The position numbers and the translations under genes were made by a program. The notes below the pieces were generated by a model. The model was not told where the DNA came from. It searched no databases and saw only the letters and a list, made by a program, of their open reading frames with translations. From positions 1,900,501-1,964,500 of the forward strand of contig NZ_AP017372.2 of the NCBI RefSeq assembly GCF_002356555.2: DNA of 64,000 bases, written 5' to 3'. Positions 36,632-44,627 of this stretch are shown here, in pieces. How positions within the stretch are numbered: position 1 is the stretch's first letter; every line of letters starts with the position of its first letter. Source of the DNA: Halorhodospira halochloris. Its GTDB lineage: Bacteria > Pseudomonadota > Gammaproteobacteria > Nitrococcales > Halorhodospiraceae.

Positions 36632-38170
36632 TCAGTGGTAGTAGTCAGCGCCGCGGACATTCGTGTGAGCCGGTAGCTCGTCTGCAGAGTCGCTTTCCGG
36701 CTCCAATGGCAGTTGGTCGAGCCCCTGCTTGATGATGGAGGCGACGCTCTTATAGCTAGTGGCACCGATTGCTAAGGCCCGCACACAAGCCGCCTCTAGG
36801 CGGGGACGACCGAAGCGTCGGGATAGATTCAGCAGCCCTAAACAGGCGCGGTAGCTATGCTCGGGGTGGGGGCGGTTGTATAGCTGCTGCTCGACGAGCT
36901 CGGCGGTAGCCGGACCAACCGCCGCTGCCCAGTGCATGAAGCGCTGCGGCGACCACTCGCGATGGGCCTGATGGGACCTCGGCATGTGCTCGATCACAGT
37001 AGAGTAGCGCCCCTGAGCGTGACGGGCATGGCTAGCGACCCGCTGACCTTTGTGTAGAATCTCCACCGCAGTAGCGCTAATGCGTAACTCCAGCATATGA
37101 CCGACTAGAGCGTGCGGGACGCTGTAAAAGCGCCCCTCATATTCAACGTGGTAGTCGATGCCTGGCTTAGCTCTGTGCCACTCGGCGTACTCGTAGGCCT
37201 CACGGGGCAGTACGCCCAGGGCTGGGCGATCCAAAGACTCAAACAAATCCCTACGGCTCTCGCTGCGACCTTGAAAGGGGCGTTCGTTGAGCACCGGTAG
37301 CAGTTCGCAGATGGCCTGATTAAGCTCCGCTAACGAGAAAAACGTATGATGACGCAGCCGCGCTAAAATCCACCGTTCGACTACCTGGACGGCCACTTCT
37401 ACCTTGGCTTTGTCCTTCGGTTTGTAGGGGCGAGCGGGCAGTATGGCGGTATTGTAGTGGGTCGCCATATCTGCATAGGTATCGTTGACTTTGGGGGCGT
37501 AACGATCTGCCCTCGTCACAGCAGCCTTGAGATTGTCAGGAATCAGAAGCCGCGGTACACCGCCGAAAAAGCGCAGCATCCGCTGATTTGAGGCAATCCA
37601 GTCCGGCAGAGACTGACTCCAGGTGGCTTCGGCGTAGGTATAGCTTGAAGCCCCAAGGACACCGACAAAGATCTGGGCAAGGCGCACTGCACCGGTATCG
37701 CGTTCGTTTACCGCTACCGTCGTGCCGCAGTAGTCGAGGAACGCCTTCTCTCCAGCGCGGTGGTGTTGCCGCATACTACGCTTTTGCCGCGAGCGCCACT
37801 GGCGATAACGGTGGCAATAATAGCTGTAACGGTAAGCCCGCTCACCATAAGTGGCAGCATACTCACCCCACAGCAGCTGCAGCGTCACCCCTTTGCGCTT
37901 GAGCTGTTGATGGATCTGGAAGCAGTCAGGCTCCACAAAGCCGCGCTGCGGCTGCTCAGAGGGGTAGAGCAGCGCCTCCAGTCGCGCCTCATCAACACCC
38001 TCGGGAAGCGGCCAATAGAGACCCTGTGCCTTGGCCAGGCTGACATACTTGCTAACTGCCCCTTTGGAGAGCTTACAGACTCGAGCAATCTGCTCATGAC
38101 TCAGACCGGCTTGGTACTTGAGGCGCAACACTTCGGTAATCTTCTTCATTCGAACCCTCTCCGTTGGCAT
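36632..38170 (-). CDS. istA: IS21-family transposase IstA
   Basis: 512 residues from the ATG with GGGAG six bases upstream. An N-terminal helix-turn-helix (YQAGLSHEQIARVCKLSKGAVSKYV) is followed by the integrase core: Asp in KAFLDYCGTTVAV, Asp in RLLIPDNLKAAV, Glu in KDKAKVEVAVQVVERWI. The C-terminal beta-barrel region includes GRFYSVPHALVGH. The frame is intact, so the element may be active. Confidence 0.95.
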   Translation of the reverse strand: MPTERVRMKKITEVLRLKYQAGLSHEQIARVCKLSKGAVSKYVSLAKAQGLYWPLPEGVDEARLEALLYPSEQPQRGFVEPDCFQIHQQLKRKGVTLQLLWGEYAATYGERAYRYSYYCHRYRQWRSRQKRSMRQHHRAGEKAFLDYCGTTVAVNERDTGAVRLAQIFVGVLGASSYTYAEATWSQSLPDWIASNQRMLRFFGGVPRLLIPDNLKAAVTRADRYAPKVNDTYADMATHYNTAILPARPYKPKDKAKVEVAVQVVERWILARLRHHTFFSLAELNQAICELLPVLNERPFQGRSESRRDLFESLDRPALGVLPREAYEYAEWHRAKPGIDYHVEYEGRFYSVPHALVGHMLELRISATAVEILHKGQRVASHARHAQGRYSTVIEHMPRSHQAHREWSPQRFMHWAAAVGPATAELVEQQLYNRPHPEHSYRACLGLLNLSRRFGRPRLEAACVRALAIGATSYKSVASIIKQGLDQLPLEPESDSADELPAHTNVRGADYYH

Positions 38171-38263
38171 CGCCGTCTCCCTCTTCAATAGGTAAGTAAA
38201 GACAGCGGTTATGCCGATTTAAGACTAAGGATTCCAGTGGGTTCGATGATATTCCGCACCAAC

Positions 38264-38410
38264 GTGACCGCGGTTTACGGCATCGTGACCGCGATTTACG
38301 TGATCGTGACCGCGATTTACGTGATCGTGACCGCGATTTACGTGATCGTGACCGCGATTTACGTGATCGTGACCGCAGTTTGCGCGATCGTGACCGCGGT
38401 TTACGCAAAG
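38264..38410. repeat. Seven 21-bp repeats at the IS21 right end
   Basis: GTGACCGCGATTTACGTGAT plus one base, repeated at 38264, 38285, 38306, 38327, 38348, 38369 and 38390; the first and last two are diverged. Further CGGTCACG boxes in the opposite orientation run to 38500. They probably bind IstA. As 21 is a multiple of three, the plus strand is open here and reads into the Rpn sequence beyond the element. Confidence 0.85.
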
Positions 38411-38515
38411 GAGATCAAAATCGGTCACGTTCAAACGGAAAACGCGGTCACGTTGGCTCGGAATTCCCGGTCACGTTCACGCGGAAAACGCGGTCACGAT
38501 CGTCCGGAATACGCA

Positions 38516-39370
38516 GATCTGCCCGATATTGCCAGTGTTGAGGTTCTTAACCCTAATATTGAACCGAATGAGTTAACTGGCAAGTACATCATCCTCGATG
38601 TCCTAGCCCGCGATGGGCAAGGGCACTGCTACAATGTCGAGATACAAGTGCGCCGTTATGGAGCTTGGCACAAGCGCGGGCTCTTCTACCTGGCCCGCAC
38701 ACTCGGCTTGCAGCTTGGCGCTGGTGAGGACTACCAGCAACTAAGAGCCGCAGTGGGGCTGCATCTGCTCGATTTTGACCTGTTCACGGCAAATCAGGCC
38801 GAGCTTGAGCAGGCGCTATGGCGCTTTGAGATGCGCGATGAGAGACAGCCCGAGGTTACTCTCGGGAACATCTTGCAGATGAACCTGATCGAACTTAATA
38901 AGGCAGATCGTTTAGGGCTACCTGATGGCCCGCTGCGTGCCTGGATTACCTTTTTCACCCACTGGCGAGAGGAGTTGACCATGGCCAAGATTGCCCACGA
39001 ACCAGTAAAACGTGCCATGAGCCGCATCCGTGAGCTCAGTGCAGATGAAGAAGCCCGCAGGCTCGCTTTCGTCAGAGAACGGGCTCTGCGCGATGAGGTC
39101 TCGCAGCTCAATGAGGCGAGACAAGAGGGACTACAAGAAGGACAAAAAAAGGGACGACAAGAGGGACTGCAAGAGGGACTGCAAGAGGGACAAAAAAAAG
39201 GTCGACAAGAGGGACTGCAAGAGGGACAAAAAAAAGGTCGACAAGAGGCTAACGCCGAAACCGCCCGAAACCTTATCAAAACTAACGCACTAACCGATGA
39301 ACAGATCGCCCAGGCAACCGGCTTAACACAAGCGGAAGTGGCACAACTGCATGATGAACTGCAGGGATAG
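38516..39370 (+). pseudogene. 3' part of Rpn copy L7 after IS21 insertion
   Basis: It continues in register from codon 34, so Asp61, Glu75 and Gln77 are all still encoded, but the native start lies beyond the IS. An open frame runs in from the IS end (from about 38237) and would fuse VTAIYVI repeats to the nuclease domain. The internal RpnS (38981-39370) is intact, with a long QEG tract and the altered end AQLHDELQG also seen in copy O6. Confidence 0.88.
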
Positions 39371-39439
39371 CTCCTCGTTTAGCTGTGCTAAACTGAGCCA
39401 TCTCTTCTGGGTGGCTAATGCTAGATATACTCTACTTCC

Positions 39440-40321
39440 ATGACCGAACTACTCTCCCCTACTAACGACTACGTCTTCAAACGCCTCTTTGCCGAAGCAC
39501 CAGACCTGTTAGTAGATTTGATCAACGACCTGCGCCCAGATCTGCCCGATATTGCCAGCGTTGAGGTCCTGAACCCCAATATTGAACCGAATGAGTTAAC
39601 CGGCAAGTACATCATCCTCGATGTCCTAGCCCGCGATGGGCAAGGGCACTGCTACAATGTCGAGATACAAGTGCGCCGTTATGGAGCTTGGCACAAGCGC
39701 GGGCTCTTCTACCTAGCCCGCACACTCGGCTTGCAGCTTGGCGCTGGTGAGGACTACCAGCAACTGCGAGCCGCAGTAGGATTGCACCTGCTCGATTTTG
39801 ATTTGTTTACGGCAAATCAGGCCGAGCTTGAGCAGGCGGTATGGCGCTTTGAAATGCGCGATGAGAGACAACCCGAGGTCACGCTCGGGAACATCTTACA
39901 GATGAACCTGATCGAACTTAATCAGGCAGATCGTTTAGGGCTACCTGATGGCCCGCTGCGTGCCTGGATTACATTTTTCACCCACTGGCGGGAGGAGCTG
40001 ACCATGGCCAAGATTGCCCACGAACCAGTAAAACGTGCCATGAGCCGCATCCGTGAGCTCAGTGCAGACGAAGAAGCCCGCCGGCTCGCTTTCGTTAGAG
40101 AAAGGGCTTTGCGCGATGAGGTATCGCAGCTAAATGAGGCTAGACAAGAGGGTCGACAAGAAGGAATAAAAGAGGGACAAAAAAAAGGACGACAAGAGGC
40201 TAACGCCGAAACCGCCCGAAACCTTATCAAAACTAACGCACTAACCGATGAACAGATCGCCCAGGCAACCGGTTTAACTCAGGGGGAAGTTTCTCAAATG
40301 CGTGATGAGCAGCAGAAATAA
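39440..40321 (+). CDS. Rpn family nuclease (RpnL) with internal RpnS, copy L8
   Basis: 293 residues; Asp61, Glu75, Gln77 intact. Internal ATG at 40004 behind GGGAGGAG (the following TTG is CTG here: GAGCTGACC). QEG tract RQEGRQEGIKEGQKKGRQEANAE and the end GEVSQMRDEQQK. It is the last complete copy. The palindrome at 39377-39393 precedes it, and the 3' flank (AGAATAGCCAAAAAA) is like that of copy L2. Confidence 0.88.
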   Translation: MTELLSPTNDYVFKRLFAEAPDLLVDLINDLRPDLPDIASVEVLNPNIEPNELTGKYIILDVLARDGQGHCYNVEIQVRRYGAWHKRGLFYLARTLGLQLGAGEDYQQLRAAVGLHLLDFDLFTANQAELEQAVWRFEMRDERQPEVTLGNILQMNLIELNQADRLGLPDGPLRAWITFFTHWREELTMAKIAHEPVKRAMSRIRELSADEEARRLAFVRERALRDEVSQLNEARQEGRQEGIKEGQKKGRQEANAETARNLIKTNALTDEQIAQATGLTQGEVSQMRDEQQK

Positions 40322-40387
40322 AAGTAATTTTGCTGATATAGAATAGCCAAAAAACTACCTTCGGGCGCCTGAACGCCGAAGCAGCTC

Positions 40388-40540
40388 GCCCACCTCGTGC
40401 CGAACGCTCCGCTATCTCGTTACTTCGCAAGCCCGGCAGAAGCGCGCATCCTTGCACACACAGCCGGCGCTCACATCCATGCGAGCGCCCTACGGGGCTC
40501 TTTGGCTGCGTAACGCTGCTTCGCTAAAGGCACGGGAGGT
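40388..40540. repeat. Palindromic array repeat remnant (copy 8)
   Basis: A single shortened head (CCCACCTCGTGCCG), the two hairpins with base changes (GCGCGCATCCTTGCACAC), and CTAAAGGCACGGGAGG. It marks the right end of the dense array. Confidence 0.7.
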
Positions 40541-40674
40541 GGCATGGACCGCTCCGCACATCAGCCTCATGGGATCGGTCGGTGGCATTAGAGAATTGAT
40601 TGGCCCCACGACGCAACGCGTGCAGCTGCCGCATCGAGTTCTTCCTCATCGGGTGCAAGCAGTGGGGAATAAGT

Positions 40675-40703
40675 CTTGAAATTATCTGCCCAAAACCTTA
40701 CAT
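40675..40703 (+). promoter_or_regulatory. Possible heat-shock (sigma32-like) promoter of hsp20
   Basis: CTTGAAA (40675-40681), 14 bases, then CCTTACAT (40696-40703). The first half matches the sigma32 -35 box well, the second only partly. Confidence 0.3.
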
Positions 40704-40798
40704 CCGCTAATAGCCGAGGAAGGAAGGAAGAGCGGAAGTCGCAGAGCTGATTGGTAAGATTCGGTCAACGGTCAGACGGAAAAAAGGAGGTGATGGCT

Positions 40799-41314
40799 AT
40801 GATGGTACGTCGTAACCTCTCTCCGGTGACCAGAGCGGATCTGCACAATCGGGCGGCGAATCGGGACATGACGGCACGTGACCCCTTTACGGCGCTGCAG
40901 TCCGAGATGATGCGCTTCTTTGATGATCTGCGCCGTGGAGCGGGGGATCCTTCTGCTGAGATCGGTCCTCGTGTTATGGCACCTAGCGTTGAAGTGCAGG
41001 AGGATGACAATAACCTCTACGTCGTAGCGGAGCTGCCCGGTATGACGGAAAACGACGTCGAACTGACTTTCAGCGACGGCGTACTCCGTATTGCGGGCGA
41101 GAAGCGTGCCGAGCATGAGGATAAGGACGAGGGTCGTCAGGTCCATATAACGGAGCGATCCTATGGGCGCTTCGAGCGGCAGATTCCGCTGAATCGCGCC
41201 ATAGATGAGGATAATGTCAACGCCTCTTTCAAGGATGGCATCCTTACGGTGACCATGCCGAAGGCAGAGGAAGAGCAGCAGGCTCGCCGTATCGAAGTTC
41301 AGCGGGCCGCTTAA
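40799..41314 (+). CDS. Small heat shock protein, Hsp20 / alpha-crystallin family
   Basis: 171 residues from the ATG eight bases after AAGGAGG; ATGs at 40793 and 40802 are alternatives. An N-terminal region with DPFTALQSEMMRFFDDL precedes the alpha-crystallin domain (about 60-160): SVEVQEDDNNLYVVAELPGM, DGVLRIAGEKR, SYGRFERQIPL and the ASFKDGILTVTMPK signature. The tail RIEVQ gives the I-x-I/V motif used in oligomer assembly. It is an ATP-independent holdase chaperone. It lies inside the Rpn array, with a Rpn fragment on the far side. Confidence 0.94.
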   Translation: MMVRRNLSPVTRADLHNRAANRDMTARDPFTALQSEMMRFFDDLRRGAGDPSAEIGPRVMAPSVEVQEDDNNLYVVAELPGMTENDVELTFSDGVLRIAGEKRAEHEDKDEGRQVHITERSYGRFERQIPLNRAIDEDNVNASFKDGILTVTMPKAEEEQQARRIEVQRAA

Positions 41315-41409
41315 GGCCCGGCCCGGCTTGGTTGTCAGCTGAAGAGCTAGCGAGCAGAGTTATGCCGGGCTAGGGGATCTCCTCCCTCTGCCCTGTCTAA
41401 TCGCTGGCT

Positions 41410-41433
41410 GCGGGCGGCTGCCGCCCGCTTTTT
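41410..41433 (+). terminator. Rho-independent terminator after hsp20
   Basis: Perfect 8-bp stem GCGGGCGG/CCGCCCGC with a 3-base loop, followed by TTTTT. Confidence 0.88.
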
Positions 41434-41651
41434 ATATGTGAGGACGCGCAAAAGCGCGCCGGTGCGCTTTGCCGTTATGGGTAAAGCCGTCTCCGCCAGT
41501 AGCCTGGTTTTCTTGAATGGTGGGCAAAAGCGACGACTATTATAGCTTGGTCTCTTTCGGTGGTTACGAGTGAGAACGGGAATCTATGAAGGATGAGCTT
41601 CTCGCACCGGATTTTAATGCAAGATGATTCACACCATAACAACCGGTTCTT

Positions 41652-41945
41652 CCCGATATTGCCAGCGTTGAGGTTCTTAACCCTAATATTGAACCGAATG
41701 AGTTAACCGGCAAGTACATAATCCTCGATGTCCTGGCCCGCGATGGGCAAGGGCACTGCTACAATGTCGAGATACAAGTGCGCCGTTATGGAGCTTGGCA
41801 CAAGCGCGGGCTCTTCTACCTAGCCCTTACACTCGTCTTGCAGCTTGGCGCTGGTGAGGACTACCAGCAACTGCGAGCCGCAGTAGGGCTGCAGCTGCTC
41901 GATTTTGACCTGTTTACGGCAAATCAGGCCGAGCTTGAGCAGGCG
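41652..41945 (+). pseudogene. Rpn nuclease fragment, copy L9
   Basis: It matches codons ~36-133 of the RpnL genes (PDIASVEV to ELEQA), including Asp61 and Glu75, without start or RpnS part. Its left edge is within three bases of the IS21 target point in copy L7. On the right it passes into a segment (GAAGCTATGGCGC...CCGGCCTT) also found near 22918-22972. The open frame over it (41778-42017) is not a gene. Confidence 0.85.
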
Positions 41946-42017
41946 ATGAAGCTATGGCGCACCCATATTCGGGTTAACATGTGGCCCCAAAATTCCGGCC
42001 TTGTGGTTAGCACATGA

Positions 42018-43205
42018 TTAGACTTATCCCTGGATCGATTATATTTGGGCTTTGGCACAGACTAGCCAGTTCACCGATGCGGGGCAAATTCTGGCCAGAG
42101 TACAACATGACCCGATGAGATGGGTTGAAGGATACGCAGTGTGGAAGGCCACAGGGGCCTCCGACCAGGCGGATTTCGATTGAATCCGCGGGTACTGGCA
42201 GCAGTGTGGCGTGGATCCAGTTACCCTTAGGAGACGACTTGGGCTATTGCAATGCCAAGACGATTTCATCGGATGCGAGGGCTCGGGCTAACTACCCAAT
42301 GCTCAAACCGACGAAGTTCTTGATCAAGTAATCATGAAGGGCTAGCGCTGCGACTGGGATTCTGCTATCTCCCATGGCCTATCCATGAGCGAGGGCTGGG
42401 AAGTTAGCCAACGCCAGGAGCTGTATAAGGCCCTTGGCTGTGCTGTATTCCGGTTGATGAGCTCAGGTAGTGAAGGGGTGCAGCTAACGTGCACGCAAGC
42501 GGTCAGTAAGTTGATACGGGCCATTGGTAGGCTACTTGAAGACGACGACGGAACGCTGGATCTTGAACTGCTGCATGTCAGTTCAGTATTTCCCAGGCGG
42601 AGCGCGAATGCCGAGGAGATGCTTAGTTTCTACGAAATCTTGCTTTGTCGGCGTTGGCGAGCGCTTGCGTCATCATCTGGAGCCTCTTATCGAGGCTTAT
42701 CAGCATAGGCGTGGCCTTTAGCGGGGGTCTCATTAAGGCCGCCGTACGAACTAGGCTAGCTAACAGGCTGACAGATAGCGAGTAATAGATAGGCAGATAC
42801 GAGTACTCAAACGTACCCTATAAATTGCTGTCTAACTGGTGACAGCGAAATTTGATCCAACTTAAATAGCATACATATTATCGCAATCGTCACTGGTGTA
42901 AATCACTGGGGAGTGGCCATAACCAAAGTACAACCACTGTCGAGCGCCCACCGTGCTACTCACAGCCGCTGCAGCGACGATTGCAAAAGCGCTCTAATCA
43001 AGCATGTGGTGTCTAACTAGTTCGTCAATGGCCTTCTAATATGAGGACAGCACATCATTTCAAGGTGTAGGGATTACAGAAAAGGGTATGCTGGCAATCC
43101 GCAACCTATATAAAGATCTTCTTGAGGCATCCGGGGAATCCTGCACTCACACTCAGCTAGCGCACAAAACCCATTACTTCAAAGTGCAAAGTGCCTCCAA
43201 AACTT
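42018..43205. other. About 1.2 kb with no convincing gene
   Basis: One possible decayed gene, 42385-42720: residues 1-88 read MSEGWEVSQRQELYKALG... to FYEILLC in one frame, and the next frame continues VGVGERLRHHLEPLIEAYQ, so a single shift would give one protein of ~112 residues. No ribosome binding site and no recognised family. A short open stretch near 42029-42181 (ILARVQHDPMRWVEGYAVW) also looks like coding remnant without a start. Otherwise I see nothing. Confidence 0.4.
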
Positions 43206-43239
43206 CCCCGGTAGGCCACTTTAGGGCGGCCTACCGGGG
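43206..43239 (-). terminator. Hairpin terminator after the outer-membrane protein gene
   Basis: Perfect 12-bp inverted repeat CCCCGGTAGGCC / GGCCTACCGGGG with a 10-base loop. On the minus strand it is followed by AAGTTTTGG, a weak T-run. Confidence 0.7.
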
Positions 43240-43262
43240 TCACTTAAAGCCCCTAACTAAGT

Positions 43263-43790
43263 TTAGAAGCTAAAACCGAAGCCAAGGTTGGCATAAACGC
43301 CGTGTAGGTCGTCAGGATCATCAGGATCACCGAAATCATCCCAATCGCCGTGGGCGCTGCGATATGCAACCTTGGCAAACATCTCTGCATTCTCTGCTGC
43401 CTGGAGAGAGAACCTGCCGAAGATGTCGGCCACGGAAGCGGCATCTTCGTCCTCTTTACCCAACATTATGCCCACACTGGTGGCAAAATCCCCGCCACCT
43501 AAGAACATGTACTCTGCCAGCAGGCCCCTTATCATATTTTCAGATCCACCTTCGCCGGTGATTATCTCATGGTAGGCTCCCAAGCGAAACTGCTCATTGA
43601 GCTGAACGCCGAAATCGATGGTATTGGCGGATATATCACCGTCATCGGCATCAGAATCAAAGGCCGAATAGACAAAAGTGTGCCCATAGTTAAAGAAAAA
43701 AGTATCGTGGTCGGCACTTGCGGTTCCCGCAAACAGCGCAGCAGTTGCACAGACCGTCCCGGCTAGAACGCGTTGTTGGATCTTATTCAT
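43263..43790 (-). CDS. Small outer-membrane beta-barrel-like protein, paralog 1
   Basis: 175 residues from the ATG behind GGAGG. Signal peptide (KIQQRVLAGTVCATAALFAGTASA), then SFFFNYGH-type start TFFFNYGHTFVYSAFDSDAD, alternating hydrophobic strands, acidic loops (DDFGDPDDPDDLHG), and a terminal aromatic GFGFSF as in outer-membrane barrels. About 40% similar by eye to the next gene. Resembles YfaZ-like small barrels in layout, but the family is not certain. Probably localised in the outer membrane; role unknown. Confidence 0.75.
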   Translation of the reverse strand: MNKIQQRVLAGTVCATAALFAGTASADHDTFFFNYGHTFVYSAFDSDADDGDISANTIDFGVQLNEQFRLGAYHEIITGEGGSENMIRGLLAEYMFLGGGDFATSVGIMLGKEDEDAASVADIFGRFSLQAAENAEMFAKVAYRSAHGDWDDFGDPDDPDDLHGVYANLGFGFSF

Positions 43791-43898
43791 AATTTCCTCC
43801 GCTCTTCTTAAAGTCGCCATTTGCCATATAGGTTGACTGCAAAAGGCCCTACAAATGATTAAGCCTCAGTTTGACAATTCTTGCCAAGCGCAAAGAGA

Positions 43899-44426
43899 CT
43901 AAAAGTGAATCCCGAATCCTATGCTGAAAAGTATGCCGTGCAGATCGGAAGCATCAGTACCGTCATCAAATTCTTGGGCAAAATCACTATCCGGTACTGT
44001 TCGGTATGCGAGCTTTGCGTTTATATTAGCCGACTCAGTAGCCATCAAGGCAACCCGCCCGTAGACGTCGGCTATCATACTTGTCTCATCGCCGGTACTC
44101 CCACTGCCAACCATAATCCCCAGATTGGTCATCAAATCACCGGTAGCCAAGGCCTCGTACTCAACACTTATACCCTGTATATCGGCGGTTGTATCGCCAC
44201 CGGTCAACTGTTCGTGGTAAAGGCCAGCGCGCATGTCGTTAGTGATATATGTGCCAAACTCAAAGGTATTAGCCCTTAGGTCCTCATCAATCTCACTGTC
44301 AAATTCAGTGTAGACCGGGGTATGTCCATAGTTAAAAAAGAAGCTGTGGGCGCTTGCGCTGCCCGCTACCAGCAGACCGCTGGCGCACAGTGCGCTACCG
44401 AGATACCTAACCATCTTTTTTTTCAT
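43899..44426 (-). CDS. Small outer-membrane beta-barrel-like protein, paralog 2
   Basis: 175 residues, GGAGG ahead of the ATG. Signal peptide ends at GSASA; the mature part begins HSFFFNYGHTPVYTEFDSEID, parallel to paralog 1, and shares AGLYHEQLTGG, LGIMVG and DLHGILFSIGFGIHF. The two lie on the same strand 108 bp apart, each with its own ribosome binding site, suggesting a local duplication. No terminator-like hairpin was noticed between them. Confidence 0.75.
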   Translation of the reverse strand: MKKKMVRYLGSALCASGLLVAGSASAHSFFFNYGHTPVYTEFDSEIDEDLRANTFEFGTYITNDMRAGLYHEQLTGGDTTADIQGISVEYEALATGDLMTNLGIMVGSGSTGDETSMIADVYGRVALMATESANINAKLAYRTVPDSDFAQEFDDGTDASDLHGILFSIGFGIHF

Positions 44427-44627
44427 AATTCCTCCACATGAAACAAGACACTGTCAGCGCAACCAAAATAATCCTTCAGATCAGCCTAGATGAGTCTCCC
44501 GCGGGGAACAAAAAAGCTGCTCTGCTTGTCTTTCTGTAGTTAATGATATTCCCTAAATTACCCCCTGTACAGGGAGACAAATTGACGCATAACGGAACAA
44601 CCGCGTAGCCGCCCTGAATAGAAAGGT

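Larger units (their letters stand above)
35230..38515 (-). mobile_element. IS21-family insertion sequence with passenger gene
   Basis: 3286 bp, ends TGCTCATTCCGG and ...CCGGAATACGCA (TG...CA with inverted repeats of about 23 bp), flanked by a 4-bp duplication GATC (35226-35229 and 38516-38519). It carries istA, istB and an extra small gene. Multiple GTGACCG/CGGTCAC repeats lie near both ends, as expected for the transposase-binding sites of this family. Longer than the usual 2-2.5 kb because of the passenger and the end repeats. Confidence 0.92.

Noticed and set aside
38264-38410. CRISPR-like repeats with 21-bp period
   Set aside because: There are no spacers, and the position at an IS21 end explains them as transposase-binding sites.
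41778-42017. 79-residue open frame in the Rpn fragment
   Set aside because: It is a part of the RpnL core with no start signal and an unrelated end; counted as pseudogene L9.
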